Shown here: positions 15,600 to 24,477 of the stretch, one piece after another
Layout of the letters: each line of letters begins with the position of its first letter
Position numbering within the stretch: position 1 is the stretch's first letter
Source: JBGQOG01 sp052113705
GTDB taxonomy: Bacteria > Pseudomonadota > Alphaproteobacteria > Rhodobacterales > Rhodobacteraceae
Length of the DNA: 64,000 nucleotides
Direction of reading: 5' to 3'
Assembly: GCF_052113705.1 (NCBI RefSeq)
Contig: NZ_JBGQOG010000003.1
Coordinates: 186,001 to 250,000 of the forward strand
Notes under the pieces: model-generated
The model's database searches: none
What the model saw: the letters and a program-made list of their open reading frames with translations, nothing else
What the model was told of the DNA's origin: nothing
Position numbers and translations under genes: made by a program

Positions 15600-17081
15600 A
15601 TGCGCATCTTCACCGCTTCCCTGGCCACCGAAACCAACACCTTCTCTCCGGTGCCAACCGACCTGGCGGCGTTCCATGCGGCCTTTTACGCCGGACCGGG
15701 CGATCACCCTGACACGCCGACCCTGTGCTCGTCGGTGGTGCCCATCCTGCGCCGTCTGGGGCAAAACGAGGGTTTCACCGTCATTGAAGGCACCGCCTGC
15801 TGGGCCGAGCCCGCCGGGCTAATCCAGCGCGAAACCTATGAGACATTGCGCGATGAGATCCTCGGGCAGCTTGCCGCCGCGATGCCGGTCGATGCGGTCG
15901 TGCTGGGGCTGCATGGGGCGATGGTCGCGCAGGGGTATCAGGACCCCGAGGGCGATCTGCTGGCACAGGTGCGCGCGCTTGTCGGGCCGAAGGTGCTGGT
16001 CTCGGCCGAATTCGACCCGCACAGCCACCTGACGCCCTTGCGGGTCGCCAATCTGGACATCCTCGCCGCCTTCCTCGAATTCCCGCACACCGACTTTGAG
16101 GAACGCGGCGAACATGTGGTTGATCTGACGTTGCGCACCCTGCGCGGCGAGATTGCCCCGGTGATCTCGACCTTTGACTGCAAGATGATCACCATCTATC
16201 CGACCAGCCGGGAGCCGATGCGCTCTTTCGTTGACCGGTTGCGCGCCCTGCAGGGGCAGGATGGGGTGCTGTCGATTTCGGTGATCCACGGCTTTATGGC
16301 GGGCGATGTCCCCGAAATGGGCACGCGGATCGTCGTCGTCACCGATGGCGATGCCGCGGGCGGCGCCGCTTTGGCCCGGCGCCTGGGAGAAGAGCTCTAT
16401 CGGCTGCGCCGTGACACCGCCTTCCCGATGCTCGACACCGAAGCGGGGCTGGACCGGGCGGCGGCACTGGTCGCCGGGCGCCCCGGGCGGCCGGTCACGC
16501 TGGCCGATGTCTGGGATAATCCCGGCGGCGGCGTTGCGGGCGATGCCACGCACATCCTGCGCCGGATGATCGAACGCGGCGTGACCTCGGCCGGGGTTGC
16601 CACGATCTGGGACCCGATCGCCGTCTCCTTCGCCCATGCCGCCGGTGAGGGCGCGAAACTGACCCTGCGCATCGGCGGCAAATCCTGCGGCGATGGCGGT
16701 GAACCGCTCGACCTGCAGGTCGAGGTGTTGCGGGTGGCGCCCGAAGGCTGGCAAAGCTTCCGCGCCAGCCGGGTGACCTTGGGCCGCAGCGCCGTCGTCC
16801 GCGTCGCCGGAACCCAGATCGACATCATCCTGATCACCTCGCGCAGCCAGACCTACGAGCCGGACATTTTCACCAATCTCGGGATCGACTTCGCGTCCAA
16901 GGACGTGCTGCTGATCAAATCGACCAACCATTTCTACGCAGGTTTTGAACCCATCGCGGCAGAAGTGGTCTATATCGCAGCCCCAACCTGCTATCCGACC
17001 GACCCGGCCCGCAGCGACTACCGTTTCGCCCGACAGGGCATCTGGCCGCGCGAGCCGGACCCCCTCGGCCTGGACGGCTGA
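15600..17081 (+). CDS. M81-family metallopeptidase (MlrC-like)
   Basis: 493 residues, the normal two-domain length: an N-terminal zinc domain (DUF1485) to about residue 300 and a C-terminal MlrC domain. TASLATETNTFSP opens the protein. VLGLHGAMV, EFDPHSHLT (the D-x-H zinc pair) and EFPHTDFEERG (the third ligand) follow, then DVWDNPGGGVAGDAT. The founding member opens linearised microcystin; most homologues have unknown substrates. It leads an operon with a peptide-type ABC importer, so it probably processes an imported peptide-like or N-acylated compound. The ATG at 15600 matches the conserved start MRIFTASLATETN, although its ribosome site is weak. Confidence 0.85.
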   Translation: MRIFTASLATETNTFSPVPTDLAAFHAAFYAGPGDHPDTPTLCSSVVPILRRLGQNEGFTVIEGTACWAEPAGLIQRETYETLRDEILGQLAAAMPVDAVVLGLHGAMVAQGYQDPEGDLLAQVRALVGPKVLVSAEFDPHSHLTPLRVANLDILAAFLEFPHTDFEERGEHVVDLTLRTLRGEIAPVISTFDCKMITIYPTSREPMRSFVDRLRALQGQDGVLSISVIHGFMAGDVPEMGTRIVVVTDGDAAGGAALARRLGEELYRLRRDTAFPMLDTEAGLDRAAALVAGRPGRPVTLADVWDNPGGGVAGDATHILRRMIERGVTSAGVATIWDPIAVSFAHAAGEGAKLTLRIGGKSCGDGGEPLDLQVEVLRVAPEGWQSFRASRVTLGRSAVVRVAGTQIDIILITSRSQTYEPDIFTNLGIDFASKDVLLIKSTNHFYAGFEPIAAEVVYIAAPTCYPTDPARSDYRFARQGIWPREPDPLGLDG

Positions 17082-17154
17082 CCGAGACCCACGCAAGCAA
17101 TCACCAGACAGGCCGGGACAACCGGCCAAGATCTTCAACAGGAAGGAAAAGACC

Positions 17155-18678
17155 ATGATCACCCGCCGCTCCCTGCTGCTCTCGGGCGCAGCCACCGCCG
17201 TCCTTGCCGGCTCTGCAAGCCTTGCCTTCGCCGCCCCGTCGGAGGGCGTGCTGACCATTGCGATGATCGGCGAGCCGCCAACCCTCGACATCATGCAGAC
17301 CACGACCGACCTCGTGATCACCATCGACCAGCATATCTTCGAGACGCTCTACACCTATGATGCCGAATGGAACACCGCGCCCCTGCTGGCCGCGAATGCG
17401 CCGCAAATCTCGGAGGACGGGCTGACCTATACGATCCCGCTGCGCAGCGGTGTGACGTTCCATGACGGCTCGGCCATGACGCCGGAGGATGTGGTCGCCT
17501 CGCTGCAACGCTGGATGGCGGTGTCAACCAAGGGCAAACAGGTCGCGGAACTGGTCGCCAGCCTGACGGCCAAGGACAATGCGGTTGAGATCGTGCTGAC
17601 GAAACGGTTTGCGCCGCTGATCCCGACCCTGACCTATGGCGCGGTGGTGATGCCGAAAGCCACGCTGGCCGAGACGCTCACCGATTTCATCGGCACCGGC
17701 CCCTATGCCCTGAAAGAGCGCAAGCCGGATCAGTACATCCAGCTGGTGCGTTTTGACGGCTATGCCTCGCCCGAGGGCGCCAGCAGCAATTATGCGGGCA
17801 ACCGCGAGGCCATCGCGCGGGAGATCCATTTCGTGCCGGTCCCGGATGCCAACACGCGCCTCGAGGGGCTCTTGTCGGGTCAGTTCGACTTTGCAGATGC
17901 GCTGCCCACCAGCGCCTATGGCCGCATCGAAGACAACGACCGCGCCGCGCCGGTGATCTACAAAAACGCCGCCTGGATGTCGATGAACTTCAACCACAAG
18001 GACGGCCTGCTGACCAACAAGACTTTGCGCCACGCGGTGCAGCTGGCGCTCAATCCCGCCGACATGATGATGGCGGCCTTTGACGAGGAAAAATTCTACG
18101 GCGTCGACGGCTCGATCTATCCCGAGGGCTTTGTCTGGCACACCGAAGCCGGTGTCGCGCGCTATGGCGAGGGCGACAGCGAAGGGGCGATGAAACTCCT
18201 GACCGAGGCGGGCTATGACGGCACCCCGCTGCGCATCCTCACCTCGCGCCAGTACGAATTCCACTACAAGGCCGCCGAAGTGGCCAAGGCCTATCTGGAA
18301 GCCGCGGGCTTCAAGGTGGATCTGCAGGTGGTGGACTGGGCCACGCTGACCTCGCGGCGCGGCGATGCGGCGCTGTGGGACATCTTCATCACCCATTCGA
18401 ACTTCCCCGGCGACCCGACCATGCTCAACCTTGTCAGCGACGCCTATCCGGGCTGGTATGTGTCCGAGCAGAAAACGGCCGCGGTCAACGCCTATCTGGA
18501 GGCCACAACGCAGGACGACAAGCTGAAAGCCTGGGAAGCCGTCCAGACCGCCGTCTATGAAGATGTGCCGCTCTACAAGGTTGGCTCGTTCAACGCGCTG
18601 TCGGGTCTGTCGAAACAGGTTTCGGGCTACACCCCGGCCTATTGGCCGTTCTTCTGGAACGTGACCCCCAAGGAGTAA
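17155..18678 (+). CDS. Peptide-type ABC transporter substrate-binding protein (SBP family 5)
   Basis: 507 residues. It starts with a Tat-like signal (TRRSLLLSGAATAVLAGS) ending near AFAAPS. The mature protein is a DppA/OppA-type binding protein: VLTIAMIGEPPTLDIM, YTIPLRSGVTFHDGSAMTPE, MNFNHKDGLLTNKTLRHAV. AGGAAGG lies about 8 bases before the ATG at 17155. It follows the M81 peptidase by 73 bases and precedes two permeases and a fused ATPase, giving a complete importer. Peptides, opines or glycosides are all known cargo for this family; the neighbouring peptidase favours a peptide-like ligand. Confidence 0.9.
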   Translation: MITRRSLLLSGAATAVLAGSASLAFAAPSEGVLTIAMIGEPPTLDIMQTTTDLVITIDQHIFETLYTYDAEWNTAPLLAANAPQISEDGLTYTIPLRSGVTFHDGSAMTPEDVVASLQRWMAVSTKGKQVAELVASLTAKDNAVEIVLTKRFAPLIPTLTYGAVVMPKATLAETLTDFIGTGPYALKERKPDQYIQLVRFDGYASPEGASSNYAGNREAIAREIHFVPVPDANTRLEGLLSGQFDFADALPTSAYGRIEDNDRAAPVIYKNAAWMSMNFNHKDGLLTNKTLRHAVQLALNPADMMMAAFDEEKFYGVDGSIYPEGFVWHTEAGVARYGEGDSEGAMKLLTEAGYDGTPLRILTSRQYEFHYKAAEVAKAYLEAAGFKVDLQVVDWATLTSRRGDAALWDIFITHSNFPGDPTMLNLVSDAYPGWYVSEQKTAAVNAYLEATTQDDKLKAWEAVQTAVYEDVPLYKVGSFNALSGLSKQVSGYTPAYWPFFWNVTPKE

Positions 18679-18681
18679 ACC

Positions 18682-19632
18682 ATGGCCCGGATCGCCCATT
18701 CCCTCCTGCGACGCCTGTTTGGCATCCTCATCGTGATGCTGATCGTCGCGACAGTGGTCTTCGTGATCGTGCGGATCACGCCGGGCGATCCGGCAGCCGT
18801 CATGCTCGGCTCGGATGCAACGCCTGCCGATGTGGCGGCGTTGCGCACCCGGCTGGGGCTGGATGCGCCGATGATCGTGCAATACGGCCATTTCATGCTC
18901 GGCCTGTTGCACGGCGATCTGGGCCAGTCGATCTTCCTCGATCAATCGGTCGGCACGGCGCTGCTCAGCCGGGCCGAGCCCTCCTTCTTTCTGACGCTGT
19001 TCTCGATCCTGATTGCCTGCGCCATCGCATTGCCCGTCGGGATTCTGTCGGCGGTCAAACGCGGCAGCCTCTTTGATCAGCTGGTGGTGACCTCGACCAT
19101 GGTCGCCGCCTCGATCCCCAGCTTCTGGCTGGGGCTGATCCTGATCCAGGTTTTCGCGGTCAAGCTGGGCTGGTTTCCCGCCTCTGGCTATGGCGGGCCG
19201 GACACGCTGTTCCTCGACCGGCTGGGGCATCTCATCCTGCCCGCCGTTACGCTGGGGGTGGTGAATTCGGCGCTGATCACCCGCTTTACCCGGGCCGCGA
19301 TGCTGGATGTGCTGAGCGATGACTACATCCGCACCGCCCGCGCCAAGGGGGCCAGCGCCCGCAAGGTGGTGCTGAAACACGCGCTGAAGAACGCGATGAT
19401 CCCGATCATCACCGTGATCGGCCTGTCGATCGCCATGCTGATCGCCGGTGCCATCGTCACCGAAAGCGTCTTTGGCCTGCCTGGCATCGGCAACCTGGTC
19501 GTCTCGGCCGTGCTGCGGCGGGACTATCCGGTGATCCAGGGCACGCTCCTCGTGGTTGCCGCGATCTACATCCTCATCAACTTTATCGTCGACCTGCTCT
19601 ATGTGCTTGTCGATCCGCGGGTACGCCTATGA
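18682..19632 (+). CDS. Peptide-type ABC transporter permease (DppB-like)
   Basis: 316 residues, an inner-membrane permease of the BPD_transp_1 type with about six membrane spans. The N-terminal span LFGILIVMLIVATVVFVIVR is followed by the periplasmic RLGLDAPMIVQYGHF motif seen in DppB/GsiC. The EAA loop appears as DYIRTARAKGASARKVVLKH. It starts 3 bases after the binding-protein gene and overlaps the next permease by 4 bases (ATGA). Confidence 0.92.
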   Translation: MARIAHSLLRRLFGILIVMLIVATVVFVIVRITPGDPAAVMLGSDATPADVAALRTRLGLDAPMIVQYGHFMLGLLHGDLGQSIFLDQSVGTALLSRAEPSFFLTLFSILIACAIALPVGILSAVKRGSLFDQLVVTSTMVAASIPSFWLGLILIQVFAVKLGWFPASGYGGPDTLFLDRLGHLILPAVTLGVVNSALITRFTRAAMLDVLSDDYIRTARAKGASARKVVLKHALKNAMIPIITVIGLSIAMLIAGAIVTESVFGLPGIGNLVVSAVLRRDYPVIQGTLLVVAAIYILINFIVDLLYVLVDPRVRL

Positions 19633-20471
19633 TTTCGCTTTTCCCTGCCCTGCGGCAGTTGCTGCGCAACCGGGCCGCCACGCTGGGCGCCATCGTGCTG
19701 ACGCTCATCGTGCTCGCCGCCCTTTTCGCGCCGCTGATCGCCCCCTATGCGCCGACGAAACTGGTGATCATGGACCGGCTGAAGCCGCCCTCGGCCGCGC
19801 ATCTCTTTGGCACCGACGCCTTCGGACGCGACGTCTTCTCGCGCGCGATCTATGCCGGGCGGGTGTCGCTGCTGGTCAGTCTGGGGGTCGTGGCTTTCTC
19901 GACCGTTCTGGGGATCATCCTCGGCGTTGCCGCGGGCTATTCCCGCCGCCTCGATGCGCCGATCTCGCGGCTCATTGATGCGATGATGTCCTTTCCCGAC
20001 ATCTTGCTGGCCATCGCGCTGGTCGCCGCCCTCGGCCCGTCGATGATCACCGTGATCATCGCCCTCGGCATCACCTATGCGCCGCGGCTGGCCCGCATGG
20101 TGCGCGGCTCGACGCTGGTGCTGCGCGAACTGCCCTATATCGAAGCCGCGATCACGCTGGGCCTGCCGACGCACAGGGTGATCGGACGCCACCTCCTGCT
20201 CAACCTCGCCTCGCCGATCCTCGTGCAGGCCACTTTCGTCTTTGCCGCCGCGATGCTGTCAGAGGCCAGCCTGTCCTTCCTCGGCGTCGGCATATCGACC
20301 GACACCCCCACCTGGGGCACCATGCTCGCCTCGGGCCGCGAATATATGAACAACGCGCCCTGGATGATGATCTTTCCCGGCCTTGCCATCGTGATCGCCG
20401 TGCTCTCGCTGCAACTGCTGGGCGATGCGTTGCGCGACATGGTCGACCCGCGCCTTTCAAAGGAAACCTGA
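19629..20471 (+). CDS. Peptide-type ABC transporter permease (DppC-like)
   Basis: 280 residues. It has the N-terminal OppC_N segment (LRQLLRNRAATLGAIVLTLI), then HLFGTDAFGRDVFSRAIYAG, the family hallmark of DppC/OppC. The EAA loop is RELPYIEAAITLGLPTHRVI. About six membrane spans are predicted. It partners with the preceding permease, and the start codon overlaps that gene's stop. The next gene begins 1 base after its stop. Confidence 0.92.
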   Translation: MISLFPALRQLLRNRAATLGAIVLTLIVLAALFAPLIAPYAPTKLVIMDRLKPPSAAHLFGTDAFGRDVFSRAIYAGRVSLLVSLGVVAFSTVLGIILGVAAGYSRRLDAPISRLIDAMMSFPDILLAIALVAALGPSMITVIIALGITYAPRLARMVRGSTLVLRELPYIEAAITLGLPTHRVIGRHLLLNLASPILVQATFVFAAAMLSEASLSFLGVGISTDTPTWGTMLASGREYMNNAPWMMIFPGLAIVIAVLSLQLLGDALRDMVDPRLSKET

Positions 20472-20472
20472 G

Positions 20473-22353
20473 ATGAGCCCAGACCTCTTGCCGCGCCCCG
20501 CAGAGCCGGGCAGCACAGATGCCACCCCGCCCGTCCTGTCCATCCGCGACCTGACCACCTCCTTCCGCACGGCGCAGGGCTGGGTCGACACCGTCCGCAA
20601 CATCTCGTTTGACGTGCATGCCGGTGAAACCGTTGCCGTGGTCGGCGAAAGCGGCTCGGGAAAAAGCGTGACCGCGCTGTCCACCATGCGGCTTCTGCCG
20701 GACCGGATTGCGCGCAGCCGCGGCCAGATCCTGTTGGGGGGGCGCGACCTCCTGCGGTTGCCGGAGGCCGAGATGCGCCGTGTGCGCGGCGGTGAGATCG
20801 GGATGATCTTTCAAGAGCCGATGACCTCGCTCAACCCGGTGTTCACGGTCGGGAACCAGCTGGCCGAAGCCCTGGTGCTGCACCGCGACATGAGCTGGGC
20901 CGAGGCCGAGGCCGAAGCGTTGCGGCTGATGGAGCGCGTGCGCATTCCCTCGGCCAGGACCCGGCTGCACGAATATCCGAACAAATTCTCCGGCGGGATG
21001 CGGCAGCGGGTGATGATCGCCATGGCGCTGGCCTGCCAGCCCAAGCTCCTGATCGCGGATGAGCCGACCACCGCGCTCGACGTGACCATCCAGGCCGAGA
21101 TCCTGCAGCTGATCCGCGAATTGCAACAAAGCGAGCGGATGGGGGTGTTGTTCATCACCCATGACATGGGCGTGGTGGCCGAGGTCGCCGACCGCACGGT
21201 GGTGATGTACCGCGGCGACATGATCGAGACCGGCCGGACCGACCAGATCTTTGCCGCCCCGGCCCAGCCCTACACCCGCGCGCTGCTGGCCTCGATCCCA
21301 CGGCTGGGCTCCATGCGGGGAAGCGACGTACCGCGGCATTTCCCGCAGGTTGACCCCGAAACAGGTGCCGTGACCGAGGGCCGCGAGATGCTCCCGCCCG
21401 CAACAGCCTCCGCCAGGGCATCCGCAACGGACGCAGGCCCGGCCCCGAAGCCCGCCGCCATCATCGACCATCTAACGGTGCGTTTTGACCTGCCGCAGGG
21501 CCGGATCCATGCCGTCGAAGATGTCTCCTTCACCATCGCGCCGGGCGAAACACTGGCGCTCGTCGGGGAATCCGGTTGCGGTAAATCCACCATCGGGCGC
21601 ACGATCATGGGGTTGGGCCGGGCCACATCCGGCACCGTCGAGATCGCGGGTCAGCGCCTCGCCGACACCCGCGGCGCCGATCTGCGCAGTCTGCGGCGGC
21701 GCATGCAGATGATTTTTCAGGACCCTTTCGCCAGTCTGAACCCTCGCATCCGGGTGGGCGACGCCATTCTCGAACCGATCCTCAGCCATGGGTTGATGCG
21801 CAAGGCCGAGGCGCGCACCCATGTCGCCGGACTGCTGGAGAAGGTGGGCCTGTCGCCGTCCATTGCCCAACGCTTTCCGCATGAATTCTCGGGTGGCCAG
21901 CGTCAGCGGATTTCCATCGCGCGGGCCCTGGCGCTGAACCCGAATTTCATCATCGCCGATGAGGCCGTCTCGGCGCTCGACGTGACGGTCAAGGCGCAGA
22001 TCGCCAATCTGATGATGGACATTCAGGCCGAGCGGGGTCTGGCCTATCTGTTCATCAGCCATGACATGGCAGTGGTCGAACGGATCGCGCATCGGGTGGC
22101 GGTGATGTATTTCGGTCAGATCGTCGAAATTGGCAGCCGCAGCGACATTTTCTCCAACCCGCAGCATCCCTACACGCGCCGCCTGATCGACGCGGTGCCG
22201 CTGCCCGACCCCGCGCTCCGGGGCAGCCGCAAGCCCGCGGCCCCGGTAGAGGCCCGCTCGCCGATCCGGCCGTTCGACTATGTGCATGTGCCGCCGACCT
22301 ACCGGGAAGTCTCCCCGGGTCATCTGGTGCAGGTTGCCGAACCTGCGGCGTGA
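20473..22353 (+). CDS. Fused double ATP-binding protein of a peptide-type ABC transporter (DppD-DppF)
   Basis: 626 residues made of two complete ABC ATPases joined by a linker of roughly 50 residues (about 285-335) rich in Ala and Pro. The first has Walker A GESGSGKS, signature FSGGMRQRVMIAMAL and LLIADEPTTALDVT. The second has GESGCGKS, FSGGQRQRISIARAL and FIIADEAVSALDVT, where the usual DEP reads DEA. Each half ends in an oligopeptide/dipeptide C-terminal extension (HPYTRRLIDAVP in the second). Such DppDF fusions are common in alphaproteobacteria. AGGAAACC precedes the ATG at 20473. Confidence 0.92.
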   Translation: MSPDLLPRPAEPGSTDATPPVLSIRDLTTSFRTAQGWVDTVRNISFDVHAGETVAVVGESGSGKSVTALSTMRLLPDRIARSRGQILLGGRDLLRLPEAEMRRVRGGEIGMIFQEPMTSLNPVFTVGNQLAEALVLHRDMSWAEAEAEALRLMERVRIPSARTRLHEYPNKFSGGMRQRVMIAMALACQPKLLIADEPTTALDVTIQAEILQLIRELQQSERMGVLFITHDMGVVAEVADRTVVMYRGDMIETGRTDQIFAAPAQPYTRALLASIPRLGSMRGSDVPRHFPQVDPETGAVTEGREMLPPATASARASATDAGPAPKPAAIIDHLTVRFDLPQGRIHAVEDVSFTIAPGETLALVGESGCGKSTIGRTIMGLGRATSGTVEIAGQRLADTRGADLRSLRRRMQMIFQDPFASLNPRIRVGDAILEPILSHGLMRKAEARTHVAGLLEKVGLSPSIAQRFPHEFSGGQRQRISIARALALNPNFIIADEAVSALDVTVKAQIANLMMDIQAERGLAYLFISHDMAVVERIAHRVAVMYFGQIVEIGSRSDIFSNPQHPYTRRLIDAVPLPDPALRGSRKPAAPVEARSPIRPFDYVHVPPTYREVSPGHLVQVAEPAA

Positions 22354-22504
22354 CGCGATGTGCTGAAAGACAGCGTCGCGCTGCCCCCGGGTGGCGCGGC
22401 CACGGGTTTCCGGCGGTGCGCCGACCCGGCACCCGCTTGCGCGGCGGCAAGACGATTCCCGACGCCGGATCCGTCACCACGTCAGACGGCGGTCAAAGGG
22501 CCCT

Positions 22505-22539
22505 GGCACCCCGGTGACCAGAAAGCCACGGGGGGTGCC
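22505..22539. terminator. Possible hairpin between convergent ABC ATPase and lysR genes
   Basis: GGCACCCC at 22505-22512 pairs with GGGGTGCC at 22532-22539 around a 19-base loop. There is no T run on either strand, so this is a weak, possibly Rho-assisted, end for the two converging transcripts. Confidence 0.3.
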
Positions 22540-22551
22540 ATGGGGGTGCGA

Positions 22552-23460
22552 TCATGCGTTGAGGGGCGTCTCGGCCAGCAGCCGGACCAGCCAGTCGACG
22601 AACACCCGGACCTTGTTGCTCAGATGCCGGTTCGGCGGGTAGACGATGTAGAGCGGGATCGGCTCAGACGTCCAGTCCGCCAGCACCTGAACAAGCTCGC
22701 CGCGCCGCACCTCTTGCGTCACCATGAAACGCGGCACGGTGGCGATGCCCAGCCCGGACAACGTCGCCGTCACAAAGCTGCGCGCATCGTTCAGCGCGAC
22801 AACATAGGGGGCGTTGATTTCGATTGTCTCGCCGTCCCTCGTAAAATGGAGCGGCATGCTGCGGTAGCTGCGCGCGCTGAAGTAATTCACGCAATGATGC
22901 GGCGGGGCAAGCTCGGCCGGATGCCCCGGCGTCCCGAATTTCGCCAGATATTCCGGCGCGGCGCAGGTGATCATCGAGACCTCGGCAACCCGCCGCGCAA
23001 TCAGCGACTGGTCACCCGGCGGGCCGCCGCGCAGTGCGCAATCGACGTTTTCCGCGAGGTAGTCGACCGTGCGATCTCCGACGCCAAGATCAATGCTGAT
23101 GTCGGGATATTTCCGGTTGAAATCCGTCAGCGCCGGGATGACCAGCCAATCGGCAAAGGCCCCCGCCATCTCCACGCGCAGCCTGCCGCTGGGGCTTGCC
23201 TGCGAATTGGACAGGCTGCCGTCAAGCTCGTCGATCTCGGCAACGATCTGCAAGGCACGCTCATAATAGAGGGCACCGTCGGTGGTTACGATCACCCGCC
23301 GCGTCGTGCGGTTGAGAAGCTTGGTTTGCAGATGCGCCTCAAGATTCTGGATCAGATTGGTCACCGTGGCCTTGGGCGTCCCGAGCGCCTCCGAGGCCTT
23401 GGTGAAATTGCCCGTCTCAACCACCCGGATGAAAGCGCGCATGGCGGAAAGTTGGTCCAA
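22552..23460 (-). CDS. LysR-family transcriptional regulator
   Basis: 302 residues. The N-terminal winged helix is MDQLSAMRAFIRVVETGNFT followed by KASEALGTPKATVTNLIQNLE. The C-terminal LysR substrate-binding domain runs from about residue 90, with SGRLRVEMAGAFADWLVIPAL and DCALRGG, which are typical of the PA0477/PecT-like subgroup. It diverges from the hydrolase and RND-pump genes, the arrangement seen for LysR activators of MexEF-type pumps. A dyad TTATTC-N8-GAATAA at 23529-23548 in the 158-base gap is a candidate binding site. Confidence 0.9.
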   Translation of the reverse strand: MDQLSAMRAFIRVVETGNFTKASEALGTPKATVTNLIQNLEAHLQTKLLNRTTRRVIVTTDGALYYERALQIVAEIDELDGSLSNSQASPSGRLRVEMAGAFADWLVIPALTDFNRKYPDISIDLGVGDRTVDYLAENVDCALRGGPPGDQSLIARRVAEVSMITCAAPEYLAKFGTPGHPAELAPPHHCVNYFSARSYRSMPLHFTRDGETIEINAPYVVALNDARSFVTATLSGLGIATVPRFMVTQEVRRGELVQVLADWTSEPIPLYIVYPPNRHLSNKVRVFVDWLVRLLAETPLNA

Positions 23461-23528
23461 GCATCATCTCCTGCTGTGAAACGCATCATTGTTCGAAATT
23501 ACGAATAGTGTAGTCGAAAATACCATAC

Positions 23529-23548
23529 TTATTCAATGCGGCGAATAA
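23529..23548. promoter_or_regulatory. Inverted repeat in the lysR/hydrolase gap, candidate LysR site
   Basis: TTATTC (23529-23534) and GAATAA (23543-23548) form a perfect 6-bp dyad 8 bases apart, in an AT-rich stretch between the divergent starts at 23460 and 23619. The outer TACC and GGTA (23521-23524 and 23550-23553) almost extend it. The geometry is compatible with a LysR box, but no experimental motif is known to me for this protein. Confidence 0.45.
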
Positions 23549-23618
23549 CGGTATCTATTTGCCATGAACCGCCGCTTGTGGCGGAGAATCCCCATCGGCA
23601 CCAAGGGAAGCGCGTGCA

Positions 23619-24416
23619 ATGACCGTCGACGTGAAGGACATGCTGCTGGACAAACTGGCCATCGGGCCGGTCAGCGCCCGTGTCTATCAGGGGGCGGATT
23701 ATGCCAAGGGGCCGCCCGTGCTGCTGTATTTTCACGGCGGCGCGTTTTTGCAATCCGGCCTGACCGAATGCCCGGTTGCCCGGGCGCTGGCCTCGACCGG
23801 TGCGATTGTGGTTGTGCCCGATTACAACGCGCCCCTCGGCGGGGTTTTCCCCAAGCCGCTGGAGGTGGGTTTCGAGCTGTTCTCCTATCTGGCCAAGAAG
23901 CGTGCCGGATTTGGCGACCGCAAATCCCTGCTGCTGATCGGCGGCGAGGAATCCGGCGGCAATATCGCGGCGGCAATCGCCTTCAAGGCACGGGATCATT
24001 TTGCCAATGAGCTGGATGGTCAGGTGCTGATGTCGCCGCTGGTGGATCCCTTCATGGGCTCGGCCTCGTTTCGCAACGCGGATGCCATCGGCATGCGCCA
24101 GCGTTGGGCCGAAGGCTGGAGCCATTATCTGAGCGGCGGCGTCTGTCATCCCTATGCCGCGCCCTGCACCTGCTCGCGCCTTTCAGGTGTCGCGCCTGCG
24201 CTGCTGCTGACCTCGCAGGACGACCCGTTGCTTGACGAGATCACCGGCTATGCCGACCGGCTGCGCAGCGCCGGGAATACGGTTCACCAGCATGTTCTGC
24301 CCGCCGGGACGGGCTGGCCCGCGATATACGGCGGGAAAACCGACGCAGCACCCGGCTGGCACGGGACCGCCTGCGCGCAATTCTCGGACTTTGTCCGCGA
24401 CATCAGCACTGCATGA
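23619..24416 (+). CDS. Alpha/beta-hydrolase-fold protein with altered catalytic site
   Basis: 265 residues related to the hormone-sensitive-lipase-type esterases: LLYFHGGAFLQSG carries the oxyanion HGG (39-41) and VVVPDYNAP follows. At the nucleophile elbow, where GDSAGGN is expected, it reads GEESGGN (109-115), so glutamate 111 stands in the place of the serine. The acid region LLLTSQDDPLLDE is present. The expected C-terminal histidine segment reads LPAGTGWP. Classical esterase activity is therefore doubtful. The ATG at 23619 has AAGGGAAG about 8 bases upstream. It is the first gene before the RND pump and is likely co-regulated by LysR. Confidence 0.75.
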   Translation: MTVDVKDMLLDKLAIGPVSARVYQGADYAKGPPVLLYFHGGAFLQSGLTECPVARALASTGAIVVVPDYNAPLGGVFPKPLEVGFELFSYLAKKRAGFGDRKSLLLIGGEESGGNIAAAIAFKARDHFANELDGQVLMSPLVDPFMGSASFRNADAIGMRQRWAEGWSHYLSGGVCHPYAAPCTCSRLSGVAPALLLTSQDDPLLDEITGYADRLRSAGNTVHQHVLPAGTGWPAIYGGKTDAAPGWHGTACAQFSDFVRDISTA

Positions 24417-24477
24417 ATTTTACGTTGACGACATGACCAGAGGCGGCCCCCCCCCAACGGCCGCAAGGAGATAGACA

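Noticed and set aside
17524..19380. 618-codon minus-strand frame opposite the peptide-importer genes
   Set aside because: Low-complexity Arg/His/Gly/Gln composition, no ribosome site, and it crosses the boundary of two well-supported plus-strand genes.
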